Origin: UBA7434 sp042090785
GTDB lineage: Bacteria; Pseudomonadota; Gammaproteobacteria; Pseudomonadales; UBA7434
Reading direction: 5' to 3'
DNA: 64,000 bases
Assembly (NCBI GenBank): GCA_042090785.1
Contig: JBELIP010000005.1
Location: 1-64,000 of the forward strand
The notes below the pieces were generated by a model that saw nothing but the letters and a program-made list of their open reading frames with translations, was not told where the DNA came from and searched no databases. Positions 33,775 to 43,677 of the stretch are shown here, one piece after another. The translations under genes and the position numbers were made by a program. Every line of letters begins with the position of its first letter. Positions within the stretch are counted from its first letter, which is position 1.

Positions 33775-35178
33775 ATGTTACCCGTTATCGCCCTTGTCGG
33801 CCGACCCAATGTCGGAAAGTCGACGCTCTTTAATCGACTCACTCGCAGTCGGGATGCGCTTGTTGCAGACTACGAGGGGTTAACTCGTGATCGCAAATAT
33901 GGCGAAGCCGTGGTAGAAGAAACCCGTTTTATTGTTATTGATACTGGCGGCCTAAGTGGTTTGGATATTGGTATTGATGAAGCTATGGCGCAGCAATCGT
34001 TAGCCGCTATTGATGAAGCTGATGAAGTGGTATTAATGGTAGATGCCAAAGCCGGTTTAATGCCAGCCGACGAATCGATTGTTCGAGAGATTCGCCGTCG
34101 TGGAAAACCCTTTGTGCTTGTGGTTAATAAAATTGATGGCATGGATGAAAATGCTGCCGCTGAATTTTATGCCTTAGGTATTGATCGCATTTTTCCTGTT
34201 ACGGCGACCCATGGCCGTGGTGTTAGGCAGCTAGTTGATGATTTAGCAACGCGTTTTCCAGAAAAAAGTGATGCTGTTGATATTGGTCAGCATCGTGGTA
34301 CCCGTATAGCTATTGTTGGTCGTCCTAATGTCGGTAAGTCGACTTTAGTTAATCGTATGCTAGGAGAAGACAGGGTAGTCGTCTATGACCACCCAGGCAC
34401 CACACGTGACAGTATTTATATTGACTATGAGCGCGTGGATAAAAGTGGTGAAAGTAAGCCGTATATGCTTATTGATACTGCCGGTGTGCGCAGACGCAAA
34501 AATATTGACGAAGCGGTAGAAAAGTTTTCAATTTTAAAAACCTTACAAGCGATTGCCGATGCGCAAGTCACGGTATTGGTGGTGGATGCACAAGAAGGTT
34601 TGGTTGATCAAGATCTGCATTTGATGAGTCATATTGTTAATGCTGGCCGTGCATTGGTTATTAGTATTAATAAATGGGACGGCCTAGATAACGAGCATAA
34701 GAGCAAAATTAAAGAAACCATAGAGCGCCGTTTAGCTTTTAATGACTTTGCTGAAATACGTTTTATTTCGGCGTTACATGGCACAGGCGTTGGCGAGCTT
34801 TATCAATCAGTCGATGTCGCTTATCAAGCGGCGACTCAAAAGTTATCGACCAATGAGTTAACGAAGATATTAGAAAAAGCCGTATTTGATCATGCGCCGC
34901 CGTTAGTAGCCGGTCGTCGTATTAAATTGCGTTATGCGCATGCCGGTGGCCAGAATCCGCCTATTATTATTATTCATGGCAACCAAACAACGTCTGTGCC
35001 CAAGCACTATACGCGTTATTTAGAAAAAACCTTTAGACGTAAACTAAGCCTATACGGTACGCCGATTCGCATTGAATACCGAACGGGTGATAACCCTTAT
35101 GCGGGTAGAAAAAATAAATTAACCGCGCGACAGGTAACTAAGCGTCGTCGATTGATTAAGCATCACTCTAAAAAATAA
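33775..35178 (+). CDS. der: Ribosome assembly GTPase Der (EngA)
   Basis: A 467-residue protein with two tandem GTPase domains: GRPNVGKST at residues 8-16 and again from 182, each with DTGG/DTAG and NKID/NKWD motifs, followed by a KH-like C-terminal domain with a basic end (RRRLIKHHSKK). It is required for 50S maturation. It ends the conserved hisS-yfgM-bamB-der block. Confidence 0.97.
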   Translation: MLPVIALVGRPNVGKSTLFNRLTRSRDALVADYEGLTRDRKYGEAVVEETRFIVIDTGGLSGLDIGIDEAMAQQSLAAIDEADEVVLMVDAKAGLMPADESIVREIRRRGKPFVLVVNKIDGMDENAAAEFYALGIDRIFPVTATHGRGVRQLVDDLATRFPEKSDAVDIGQHRGTRIAIVGRPNVGKSTLVNRMLGEDRVVVYDHPGTTRDSIYIDYERVDKSGESKPYMLIDTAGVRRRKNIDEAVEKFSILKTLQAIADAQVTVLVVDAQEGLVDQDLHLMSHIVNAGRALVISINKWDGLDNEHKSKIKETIERRLAFNDFAEIRFISALHGTGVGELYQSVDVAYQAATQKLSTNELTKILEKAVFDHAPPLVAGRRIKLRYAHAGGQNPPIIIIHGNQTTSVPKHYTRYLEKTFRRKLSLYGTPIRIEYRTGDNPYAGRKNKLTARQVTKRRRLIKHHSKK

Positions 35179-35410
35179 ATAGCTGAGTGAGCTCATGAGC
35201 TTTAATGCATAGCCCGCTGACTAATTAAAATAATAAATTTTCTACGGGTATTATCCATTCTCTGCTCATTTGCTCAGGCCATTTTATTAGCCAATGGTTA
35301 TGGCTTAATTTGTTAATAAAATTGTCTTTAATTGCTATGGTTCTTACTTTATTCAGCTTTATACTTAATCTATTAAGCCGTTAATTAACCCACAGGCAGT
35401 AATAAACACT

Positions 35411-37471
35411 ATGAGCTATACCCAAGCTAACCCCTTACTTGCAGATCATCCTTTACCTCCTTTCGAAAGTATTCATCTTGAGCATATTGAGCCTGCAGTG
35501 CAGGCGAGAATAGCGAATGTCATGAGTGTTTTGGAACAACAACTAAGTTTAATTGAGCAGGGTGAGTCACCCACTTGGGAGAATTTGGCGGCACCTTTTG
35601 AGGAGGCCTCGGATTTATTGGATCAGACTTGGTCGCCGGTTAGTCATTTAAATGGTGTAAAAAACAGTGATGAGCTTCGAAAAATTTATGAACGCTGTCT
35701 TGAGCAGCTCACCGAATTTGGTACCACCATCGATCAGCACGAGCCCTTTTTTCGTGCCTATGAAAAGCTAGCCGCCAGTGAGCTTTTTGAGCAATTAACG
35801 CCGGCGCAACAAAAAGTGATTAACAATGCGTTACGAGATTTTCGTTTAGCCGGTATTGGTTTGTCTGAGGAAAAACAAAAACGTTATGGCGACATAAAAA
35901 AGAGTTTGTCTGCATTATCGAGCCAATTTTCAAATAATGTTTTGGATGCAACTCAAGCGTGGTATTTGCAGTTTGATAATACCGATGCATTAAAAGGCTT
36001 GCCAGATATGGCAATAGCGGCAGCTAAACAAACGGCTGAACAAAAGCAGCTATCTGGTTATGTGCTGACGTTAGATATGCCATCGTATATAGCGGTAATG
36101 ACGTACGCAGAAGATCGGCATCTGCGCGAAACGGTTTATCATGCATTTACTACTCGGGCATCGTTAGAAAGCAGTATTAGTGAAAAAGCAACTTGGGATA
36201 ATGGACCGGTTATTAAGCAAATTTTGTCGTTGCGACATGAGCTAGCTTTACTGTTGGGTTTTAACAATTATGCAGAGTTATCACTGGCAACAAAGATGGC
36301 TGATACGCCAGAGCAGGCCATAGATTTTTTAACCAACCTCGCTGAAAAAGCACAACCCTTTGCTAAAAAAGATTTTCAAGCATTAACAGACTTTGCCGCA
36401 GCTCAAGGCGAAGTAAAGACATTAGCAGCATGGGATGTGGCTTACTACAGTGAGCAGCTACGACAGCAAGCGTTTGCAGTTTCACAAGAAGCGCTGCGGC
36501 CTTATTTCCCCGCCGAAAAAGTATTAGAAGGTATGTTTTCGGTGGTAAATACCTTGTTTGGTATTACTGTAAAAGCCGTAGAAGATGTTTCTGTATATCA
36601 TCCCGATGTGCGTTTTTATTGTATTGAAAAAAATCACGAAGTTATTGCCTACTTTTATTTTGATATTTACGCGCGAGATAAAAAACGCGGAGGCGCATGG
36701 ATGGCCGATTGTCGAACCCGCCGCTTGCGGAATAAGCAATTGCAGCTGCCGGTTGCCTATTTAACCTGTAATTTCACTCCGCCAGTGGGTGATACCCCTT
36801 CGTTATTAACCCACCAAGATGTGACTACACTGTTTCATGAGTTTGGTCATGGCTTGCATCATATGCTGACACAAATGACAGATGCAGCAGTAAGCGGTAT
36901 TAGTGGTGTAGCCTGGGATGCTGTTGAATTGCCCAGTCAGTTTTTAGAAAACTGGTGTTGGGAAAAATCGGTTATACCGCTTATTTCAGGGCATTACCAA
37001 ACGGCTGAGCCATTACCCGATGACATGCTTGATAAGATGCTGGCAGCAAAAAACTTTCAATCGGGTATGCAAATGGTGCGTCAAATAGAGTTTTCGCTAT
37101 TTGATATGCAATTGCATGCCGATTATGACCCTACAAAACCTGTAGATGTTCAGGCGGTTATTGATACTGTGCGCGAGAAAGTGGCTGTCGTACCAACGCC
37201 GAGCTTTAATCAATTTCAAAATAGCTTTAGCCATATTTTTGCTGGTGGCTATGCGGCAGGGTATTACAGTTATAAATGGGCAGAGGTGTTGTCCGCCGAT
37301 GCGTTTTCTTTATTCGAAGAGAAAGGGGTTTTTGATAAAACAACAGGAGAGAAGTTTTTACAAACTATCTTGGCTAATGGTGGTTCTCAGGCTCCCATGG
37401 ACTTATTTGTTGCATTTCGTGGGCGGGAACCACAAGTGACCGCTTTGCTTAAGCATAGCGGCTTAAGCTAA
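35411..37471 (+). CDS. prlC: Oligopeptidase A
   Basis: A 686-residue M3 zinc metallopeptidase. The active site is His476-Glu477-Phe-Gly-His480 (LFHEFGHGLHH), with the second Glu in the following helix. It degrades signal peptides and short peptides in the cytoplasm. MSYTQANPLLADHPLPPFESI is the typical N-terminus. The 232-bp gap before it shows no clear terminator, only a 12-bp palindrome (AGCTCATGAGCT). Confidence 0.95.
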   Translation: MSYTQANPLLADHPLPPFESIHLEHIEPAVQARIANVMSVLEQQLSLIEQGESPTWENLAAPFEEASDLLDQTWSPVSHLNGVKNSDELRKIYERCLEQLTEFGTTIDQHEPFFRAYEKLAASELFEQLTPAQQKVINNALRDFRLAGIGLSEEKQKRYGDIKKSLSALSSQFSNNVLDATQAWYLQFDNTDALKGLPDMAIAAAKQTAEQKQLSGYVLTLDMPSYIAVMTYAEDRHLRETVYHAFTTRASLESSISEKATWDNGPVIKQILSLRHELALLLGFNNYAELSLATKMADTPEQAIDFLTNLAEKAQPFAKKDFQALTDFAAAQGEVKTLAAWDVAYYSEQLRQQAFAVSQEALRPYFPAEKVLEGMFSVVNTLFGITVKAVEDVSVYHPDVRFYCIEKNHEVIAYFYFDIYARDKKRGGAWMADCRTRRLRNKQLQLPVAYLTCNFTPPVGDTPSLLTHQDVTTLFHEFGHGLHHMLTQMTDAAVSGISGVAWDAVELPSQFLENWCWEKSVIPLISGHYQTAEPLPDDMLDKMLAAKNFQSGMQMVRQIEFSLFDMQLHADYDPTKPVDVQAVIDTVREKVAVVPTPSFNQFQNSFSHIFAGGYAAGYYSYKWAEVLSADAFSLFEEKGVFDKTTGEKFLQTILANGGSQAPMDLFVAFRGREPQVTALLKHSGLS

Positions 37472-37491
37472 CTTGTTTTGAGTGATTCACC

Positions 37492-38079
37492 TTAATGTAG
37501 ATAACTTAGCAACACAAAACCGCCAATTAACAACACCGTTGCAATAATGGTTACCACATTAAAATATTTATCTATCCATACTTTTATCGTTGGCCCAAAC
37601 CACATAATCAGCGCTGCTAATAACCCATAACGCAGCGCACGGCTGGCTACTGCACCCAGCACAAAAATACCAAACGGCACTAACGCTGCGCCGGCAGCAA
37701 TAGTAAATACTTTAAATGGAATAGGTGTAAAGCCAGCGGCAAATATGGCAGAAAAAGTATTGTCAGAAAAAGATTCAGCCAGACGGATAAACAAGGCTTC
37801 ATTAAAGCCAGGAACATATTGATAAAAGTAACTATCCAGCACGCCCCATAATCCCCAACCCATGGCGTAACCTGCCATGCCGCCTAACACCGATCCTAAT
37901 GTGCAAATCGCTGCAAAGCGCAGTGCCTTGTTGGGTGCGCCCATGGCCATAGCCAATAATAAAACGTCGGGGGGGATAGGGAAGAATGAGGCCTCGGCAA
38001 ATGCCATGACAAACAATGCGAATGATGCGTAGCGGTGCTCGGCCCAGGTGAGTACCCAGTCGTAAAGATTTCTTAGCAT
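37492..38079 (-). CDS. YqaA/DedA-family inner-membrane protein
   Basis: A 195-residue membrane protein with about 5 helices. FAEASFFPIPPDVLLLAMAMG and GFTPIPFKVFTIAAGAA are the paired re-entrant motifs of the DedA/YqaA (SNARE-associated/VTT) superfamily, linked to lipid flipping and envelope homeostasis. It is convergent with prlC and divergent from nlpD across 203 bp. A gene of this type near nlpD is also seen in Pseudomonas relatives. The exact substrate is not known. Confidence 0.88.
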   Translation of the reverse strand: MLRNLYDWVLTWAEHRYASFALFVMAFAEASFFPIPPDVLLLAMAMGAPNKALRFAAICTLGSVLGGMAGYAMGWGLWGVLDSYFYQYVPGFNEALFIRLAESFSDNTFSAIFAAGFTPIPFKVFTIAAGAALVPFGIFVLGAVASRALRYGLLAALIMWFGPTIKVWIDKYFNVVTIIATVLLIGGFVLLSYLH

Positions 38080-38282
38080 AATAGGGGTATCTGTGAAGTG
38101 TCCTAATTGGTTATTGCCATCAATGTTACATCTATGTTGTTCATTTTAGCTGCTGCTTCTCACTGTTTTTGGAAAGAATAAGGGTTCATATAGAGAAATA
38201 GTGCACATTTAGTCAATGAATTCGTTTTAAATGGCTTTAAAATCATTATATTAGCTGAAGTTTCTAAAAAAGATTTTAAGCG

Positions 38283-39101
38283 ATGTTGAGTGACAATGAC
38301 GGGGCTACTGAAAGATTAAAGCAAGTATTACGCAGTGTAGGCTTAATCGCGCTGCTGTTTACTTTGTTTGCTTGCGCAGATTCAGCGCATGTTATGGTCG
38401 TTGAACGACCGCAGCCGCCAACGGAAAAAATTAATAGTCATTGGGTTAGCTCTGGCGAAACTTTGTATGCTATTGCTTGGCGTTACAATATGGATCCCGA
38501 ACGCTTGGCGCGTGCTAATGGTATTAGCCCACCGTATCGGTTGAATGTTGGTCAGAAGTTAACATTGATACTAACCAGCCAGCCTGCAGTTTGGTCTGGC
38601 GCTAAAGCGGCTTCCAAGAACAAAGCGCAATCAAGCGCAAGTCAGTCTTCGGTATCGAAAAAGTCATCGGTAGCGCAGCAGACTAGGCAAGTTAGCCAAA
38701 GTAACGCGCAGCGTTTTTCTGGGTTTACCGCTTGGCAGTGGCCAGCTAAAGGTGAAGTCAGCCGACGATACTCAAGCAAACGCGGCGCATTGCACAAAGG
38801 TTTAGATATTCGTGGTAAACGTGGCCAATCCGTTTATGCGGCTAACACCGGTATTGTGGTGTATGCAGGCGCAGGTTTACCGGCTTACGGCAAGCTATTA
38901 ATTGTTAAGCATAATGAAACTTATTTAAGTGCTTATGCCCATAACAGTCAATTATTGGTAGATGAAGGCGATAAAGTTAAAGTTGGGCAGCAAATTGCCG
39001 AAATGGGAAAGAGCGGAACCACTTTTGAACACTTACACTTTGAGATTAGAAAGAAAGGTGTGCCGGTTAATCCGTTGTACGTTTTACCGAAATTGAAATA
39101 A
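38283..39101 (+). CDS. nlpD: LysM/LytM lipoprotein NlpD with an apparently intact catalytic site
   Basis: A 272-residue lipoprotein. The lipobox LFAC puts the lipidated Cys at residue 31. LysM peptidoglycan-binding domain about residues 53-95 (VSSGETLYAIAWRYNM), Ser/Gln/Lys-rich linker, then a C-terminal LytM (M23) domain. In E. coli and Pseudomonas this domain is degenerate and only activates amidases (AmiC/AmiB). Here His171, Asp175 (HKGLD), His220 (YAH), His250 and His252 (HLH) are all present with LytM-like spacing, so endopeptidase activity is conceivable. It directly precedes rpoS, whose promoter commonly lies inside nlpD. Confidence 0.92.
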   Translation: MLSDNDGATERLKQVLRSVGLIALLFTLFACADSAHVMVVERPQPPTEKINSHWVSSGETLYAIAWRYNMDPERLARANGISPPYRLNVGQKLTLILTSQPAVWSGAKAASKNKAQSSASQSSVSKKSSVAQQTRQVSQSNAQRFSGFTAWQWPAKGEVSRRYSSKRGALHKGLDIRGKRGQSVYAANTGIVVYAGAGLPAYGKLLIVKHNETYLSAYAHNSQLLVDEGDKVKVGQQIAEMGKSGTTFEHLHFEIRKKGVPVNPLYVLPKLK

Positions 39102-39166
39102 TTGATTTAATTAACGCTTTATATAACAGCAAAAAGTTTTAGCATCATCATAAAGGGGCAATTCCC

Positions 39167-40156
39167 ATGATCGCAAGTGCGGACGAGAAGTTAGAAGCAA
39201 AAGACAGCATCGATAGTTCTGATATTGTTTCAGATAATAGTCCTGACGTTGAAGAGAAGGACTTTAAAGATATTGCTGGCGATATGGATGGCCGAAGAAA
39301 AACGACTGAGCGTTCTCCTAAGTCGCTTGATGCTACGCAAATGTATCTTAATGAGATTGGTTTTTCGCCGCTATTATCTGCTGACGAAGAAAAGCATTAT
39401 GCACGGTTAGCTCTGTCGGGTGATGAAGCTGGCCGTAAACGTATGATTGAATCGAATTTACGTTTAGTGGTTAAGATTTCTCGTCGTTATTTAAATCGTG
39501 GTTTAACGTTACTGGATTTAATAGAAGAGGGTAATTTAGGGTTAATTCGTGCGGTTGAAAAGTTTGACCCTGATCGCGGCTTCCGTTTTTCTACTTACGC
39601 GACATGGTGGATTCGTCAGACCATTGAACGTGCGATTATGAATCAGACGCGAACTATTCGTTTACCGATTCATGTAGTTAAAGAGTTAAATGTTTATTTA
39701 CGTGCAGCGCGTGAGTTGAGCCAAAAACTTGATCATGAGCCAAGTGCGGAAGAGATTGCCGAGCTGCTAGAAAAGCCTGTAGCTGACGTTAAGCGGATGT
39801 TAAAGCTTAATGAGCGTGTGACTTCCATTGATGCGCCTTTAGGGCATGATTCAGAGCGTACGGTGGTTGAGACAGTTGCTGATACCAAGGTTTCAGATCC
39901 TGCTGAATTGCTGCAAGATAATAATATGCGTGCCAGTATTAATAATTGGTTGGATGATTTGTCTGAGAAGCAGCGAGAAGTGATTATGCGTCGCTTTGGT
40001 TTACGCGGGCATGAGTCGGCGACGCTTGAGCAGGTGGGTGCGGAGATTGGTTTGACTCGTGAGCGTGTTAGGCAAATTCAGGTTGAGGCGTTGCGTCGCT
40101 TGAAGGAGATTATGCGTAGTGAGGGTTTGTCGAGTGAGTCGATTTTTAGTCAGTAG
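39167..40156 (+). CDS. rpoS: RNA polymerase sigma factor RpoS
   Basis: A 329-residue group 2 sigma factor. Region 1.2 (DATQMYLNEIGFSPLLSADEE), region 2 with the -10 recognition helix (YATWWIRQTIERAI), region 3 and region 4.2 helix-turn-helix (TLEQVGAEIGLTRERVRQIQVEALRRLKE) are complete. The N-terminus is acidic and variable. It governs stationary phase and stress. The gene follows nlpD by 65 bp and ends in a strong terminator. Confidence 0.97.
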   Translation: MIASADEKLEAKDSIDSSDIVSDNSPDVEEKDFKDIAGDMDGRRKTTERSPKSLDATQMYLNEIGFSPLLSADEEKHYARLALSGDEAGRKRMIESNLRLVVKISRRYLNRGLTLLDLIEEGNLGLIRAVEKFDPDRGFRFSTYATWWIRQTIERAIMNQTRTIRLPIHVVKELNVYLRAARELSQKLDHEPSAEEIAELLEKPVADVKRMLKLNERVTSIDAPLGHDSERTVVETVADTKVSDPAELLQDNNMRASINNWLDDLSEKQREVIMRRFGLRGHESATLEQVGAEIGLTRERVRQIQVEALRRLKEIMRSEGLSSESIFSQ

Positions 40157-40184
40157 TTTTTTTGATTGCTGAGGGTGTTTTGAG

Positions 40185-40215
40185 AAACCGATGATTTATA
40201 TCATCGGTTTTTTTT
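40185..40215 (+). terminator. Rho-independent terminator of rpoS
   Basis: Perfect 11-bp stem AAACCGATGAT (40185-40195) with ATCATCGGTTT (40200-40210), a 4-nt loop, then T to 40215. Confidence 0.92.
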
Positions 40216-40251
40216 GGTTTGGGTTAAGTGTTAGTTTAGGTTCAAGGTTTA

Positions 40252-40302
40252 AGTCAAAGTCAAAACCGTCGGGCCACCCCCGACTATCTTTTGACTTTGA
40301 CT
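40252..40302. repeat. Nested inverted repeat (large hairpin) between rpoS and fdxA
   Basis: Outer arms AGTCAAAGTCAAAA (40252-40265) and TTTTGACTTTGACT (40289-40302) are a perfect 14-bp inverted repeat; inside, GTCGGG (40268-40273) pairs with CCCGAC (40279-40284). It lies between two terminators and so is not needed for either; a REP/MITE-like element or a protein site is possible. Confidence 0.8.
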
Positions 40303-40332
40303 GTAACAAGCCCCCAAAAAAACTTCAGCCAT

Positions 40333-40359
40333 AAAAAAACCGCATTAAAAAATGCGGTT
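40333..40359 (-). terminator. Rho-independent terminator of fdxA
   Basis: On the minus strand, stem AACCGCATT/AATGCGGTT (40351-40359 with 40338-40346), a 4-nt loop, then seven T (plus-strand A 40333-40339). Confidence 0.9.
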
Positions 40360-40391
40360 CTCAAAAACGCCATTGACATGGCAATAAAAAA

Positions 40392-40715
40392 TTAACGCTC
40401 AAGCAATTTCAGCTTATCTGGCACACCGTTCCACTCCTCAGCATCCGCAGGCGCCGGTTTCATCTCAGTGATATTCGGCCATTTCTCTGCGAGCTCTTCA
40501 TTGATCTCAAGAAAAACTTGCTGATCTTCGGGTAACTCATCCTCAGAAAAAATCGCATCCGCAGGGCACTCAGGCTCGCATAGCGCACAATCAATACACT
40601 CGTCAGGATGGATTACGAGAAAATTTGGGCCTTCGTAGAAACAATCTACCGGACACACTTCTACACAATCAGTATGTTTACACTTAATGCAATTTTCGCC
40701 TACAACAAAAGTCAT
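40392..40715 (-). CDS. fdxA: 7Fe ferredoxin FdxA
   Basis: A 107-residue ferredoxin beginning MTFVVGENC. I start it at 40715 because an upstream in-frame TTG overlaps its Shine-Dalgarno sequence (GGAGAG). Cysteines 9, 12, 17, 21/25 and 40, 43, 46, 50 give one [3Fe-4S] and one [4Fe-4S] cluster as in the Azotobacter/Pseudomonas type. Long C-terminal extension (PADAEEWNGVPDKLKLLER) as usual. The rpoS/fdxA/mutS arrangement is that of Pseudomonas. Confidence 0.95.
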   Translation of the reverse strand: MTFVVGENCIKCKHTDCVEVCPVDCFYEGPNFLVIHPDECIDCALCEPECPADAIFSEDELPEDQQVFLEINEELAEKWPNITEMKPAPADAEEWNGVPDKLKLLER

Positions 40716-40875
40716 TGTGGTCGTGCTCTCCAATTAATGATGAAAAGAGGATGAATGCTAAAAATCGAACGGTGCTGAAAAATCGAGCGCGAGTCTACCA
40801 TGACCGCTAAGTGTGGAAAACCCGTATTGCCGCTTTTTAACGGCCAATAGCGGCATATTGCAGCTTGCAGCTGGG

Positions 40876-43488
40876 CTAGAGCTTGCGCTTTAGGTCGTAG
40901 AGGGCATCTAATGCCTGCCTTGGCGTCATTTCGTCCAGATTGAGCGCCGTTAGGGCTTCTTGGAGCTGATTATCTGCTCGCGCAAATAGGTCCGGTTGTG
41001 GAGAGGGGCTGGTCTTGTTTTTACTGTGTGGCGTAACTGCTGGACTTATAGGGTCGCTGGCTAAACTCGCGGCTTCTAATTCGCTGAGCTTGTAGCTGGC
41101 AAATTCAAGGACATCCCTGGGAATGCCGGCAAGCTTGGCGACTTGAATGCCGTAACTCTGATTCGCTGGCCCATCTTTGACCGTATGCATAAATACTATG
41201 TCGTCACCGTATTCGGTGGCATCAAGGTGCACATTGGCAATATCACTAATACTGTCGGGCAGAGTTGTTAATTCAAAGTAGTGGGTGGCAAACAGCGTGA
41301 AGGCTTGCAGTCTTTCCGCTAAATGATGTGCGCAAGCCCAAGCCAACGATAAACCATCAAAGGTGCTGGTGCCGCGGCCAATTTCATCCATAAGCACTAA
41401 GCTACGTGTTGTTGCATGATGCAAAATATGTGCGGTCTCGGACATTTCAACCATAAAGGTTGAACGGCCGCCGGCTAAATCATCGGACGAACCTATGCGC
41501 GTAAACACTTGATCGACAAGACCAAGTGTTGCTGATTCGGCGGGTACATAACTGCCCATGTGAGCGAGCACGGTAATTAATGCTACCTGTCGCATATAGG
41601 TCGACTTACCACCCATGTTAGGACCAGTAATAATTAGCATGCGACGCTGTTCATCCATATGCAAATCGTTAGGAATAAACGGTTCGCTCGATACATGCTC
41701 AACCACCGGATGACGGCCTTGTTTTATAACAATGCCCGCACGTTGTTCGAGTTTAGGCGCGCGCCAGTTAAGACTGTCGGCACGTTCGGCTAAAGTAGCG
41801 ATGACATCAATCTCTGCTATGGCTTCGGCGCTAGATTGTAATAACGGCAGTTGTTCATTGAGTGTTTCAATTAATTGCTCGTAAAGGTATTTTTCGCGCG
41901 CTAAGGCTTTGCTTTGCGCGCTAAGCGCTTTGTCTTCGAATACTTTTAGTTCGGGCGTAATAAAACGCTCGGCATTTTTTAAGGTTTGTCGGCGCGTATA
42001 TTCCACGGGGGCATTGGCCGATTGCGCACGGCTGATTTCTATAAAGTAACCATGTACGCGGTTATAGCCTACTTTTAAAGTGCTAATACCGGTTTTTTCG
42101 CGCTCACGTTGTTCTAGCTGAATTAAAAAGTCTGATGCATTAGTGCTAAGCGCTCGAAACTCATCAAGCTCTGCATCGTAGCCATTGGCAATAACGCCAC
42201 CATCACGAATGGTCATGGGTGGGTTTTCTTGTAAGGCGCGGGTTAATAATGCTGATTGCTCGGGGAATACACCAATGCGTGTGCTGATGTTGTCAATGAC
42301 ATCATCACGGCTGTCTGTCATGACGCGATTTAACTCTGGTAAAGCGTTAAGCGAATCACATAGCCGAGTTAAGTCGCGCGGCCTTGCCGAGCGTAAACTG
42401 ATGCGCGTTAAAATTCGCTGCATATCGCCAATAGGTTTTAACGCTGTGCGTACAGATTCAAAAGCATAGTTTTGTAGGAGTGCTGCTATCGCCTGTTGGC
42501 GGCTAAGTATAGGTGTTATTTGGTTTAACGGTTTGCCTAACCACTGGCGAATTAAACGACTGCCCATGGCGGTTGATGCGGTATCGAGAACGGCTAATAA
42601 AGTATTAGCTTCATCACCGTTTAAGTTTTTATCGAGTTCTAAATTACGTCGGCTAGCGCCATCAATGCAAAGATAGTCACTGCGATTTTCTACACTTAAC
42701 GCTTTAATATGCGGCAATGCGCCAGATTGTGTAGAGCGAGCATATTGAATTAATGCACCGGCTGCGCAGACAGCAACAGGAAAAGGGTCGGCGCCAAAAG
42801 CGGATAAATCGCGAGTACCAAATTGTCGAGTGAGCTCTTTAAAGGCGGTATCGGCATCAAATTCCCATTCGGGACGCTCTTTAATAATCGCTGGGTTGAT
42901 GGCATCGCTGGGGATAATTGCGCGATCAGAGGTCAGTAATTCGGCGCCGTCTAATTGCAGTAGCTCGGTTTTTAAATCGGCGAGCGAATGTGTTTGGCTG
43001 ATAGAAAATTTACCACTGGCCATGGCTAGCCAGGCGAGACCATACGTTTGATTTTGGCGATAGACGCAAACTAATAAGGGTTCGCGTTTGGCATCCATTA
43101 AGGCTTCGTCGCTTAGGGTGCCGGGAGTAATAACGCGTTGTACTTTTCGTTCAACCGGTCCTTTGCTGGTGGCGGGGTCACCCACTTGCTCACAAATGGC
43201 AACTGATAAGCCGGCCTTAACACATTTGGCTAAATAACCATCGGCCGAATGATAGGGAATGCCGGCCATAGGAATTGGCTTACCGCCGGATTTGCCGCGC
43301 GCGGTAAGGGTCAGGTCTAAAGTCTCAGCGGCTAGTTTGGCATCGTCGAAAAAAAGTTCGTAAAAGTCCCCCATACGGTAGAACACCAGCTCGTTAGGGT
43401 GCTGCGCCTTAATTTTTAAGTATTGGCGCATCATCGGTGTATGTTCTGAAGTAGCAGACGAAGCAGTTGTTTGTTGGGGAGAAGTCAT
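40876..43488 (-). CDS. mutS: DNA mismatch repair protein MutS
   Basis: A MutS of about 870 residues. Start at ATG 43488 (MTSPQQTTAS...HTPMMRQYLKIKAQHP) is preferred; the open frame runs six codons further to a GTG at 43506, and neither start has a strong Shine-Dalgarno sequence. Mismatch-binding F-x-E region (FYRMGDFYELF), Walker A GPNMGGKST, Walker B LVLMDEIGRGTSTFDG and the C-terminal dimerisation tail (DEMTPRQALDALYDLKRKL) are all present. It recognises mismatches and recruits MutL. Confidence 0.96.
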   Translation of the reverse strand: MTSPQQTTASSATSEHTPMMRQYLKIKAQHPNELVFYRMGDFYELFFDDAKLAAETLDLTLTARGKSGGKPIPMAGIPYHSADGYLAKCVKAGLSVAICEQVGDPATSKGPVERKVQRVITPGTLSDEALMDAKREPLLVCVYRQNQTYGLAWLAMASGKFSISQTHSLADLKTELLQLDGAELLTSDRAIIPSDAINPAIIKERPEWEFDADTAFKELTRQFGTRDLSAFGADPFPVAVCAAGALIQYARSTQSGALPHIKALSVENRSDYLCIDGASRRNLELDKNLNGDEANTLLAVLDTASTAMGSRLIRQWLGKPLNQITPILSRQQAIAALLQNYAFESVRTALKPIGDMQRILTRISLRSARPRDLTRLCDSLNALPELNRVMTDSRDDVIDNISTRIGVFPEQSALLTRALQENPPMTIRDGGVIANGYDAELDEFRALSTNASDFLIQLEQREREKTGISTLKVGYNRVHGYFIEISRAQSANAPVEYTRRQTLKNAERFITPELKVFEDKALSAQSKALAREKYLYEQLIETLNEQLPLLQSSAEAIAEIDVIATLAERADSLNWRAPKLEQRAGIVIKQGRHPVVEHVSSEPFIPNDLHMDEQRRMLIITGPNMGGKSTYMRQVALITVLAHMGSYVPAESATLGLVDQVFTRIGSSDDLAGGRSTFMVEMSETAHILHHATTRSLVLMDEIGRGTSTFDGLSLAWACAHHLAERLQAFTLFATHYFELTTLPDSISDIANVHLDATEYGDDIVFMHTVKDGPANQSYGIQVAKLAGIPRDVLEFASYKLSELEAASLASDPISPAVTPHSKNKTSPSPQPDLFARADNQLQEALTALNLDEMTPRQALDALYDLKRKL

Positions 43489-43614
43489 AGGGAAGGATAG
43501 AACCACTCATGCCGTTAAAATTAGGGGTGAGATTGTAATTTAAGCGAGGAGGTTTGCACAGCCTGAAAAGCGATGGATCGCAAATAATCAGACGATAGTA
43601 GGGTTTAAGATGGC

Positions 43615-43656
43615 AAAAAGCCCATTACCGAATAGGTGTTATTCAACAATGGGCTT
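43615..43656 (-). terminator. Terminator of gnd
   Basis: On the minus strand, stem AAGCCCATT/AATGGGCTT (43648-43656 with 43618-43626), a 21-nt loop, followed by T (plus-strand A run 43615-43619). The loop is long but the stem is perfect. Confidence 0.7.
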
Positions 43657-43677
43657 TCGAATGACGACTTTAAAAAA

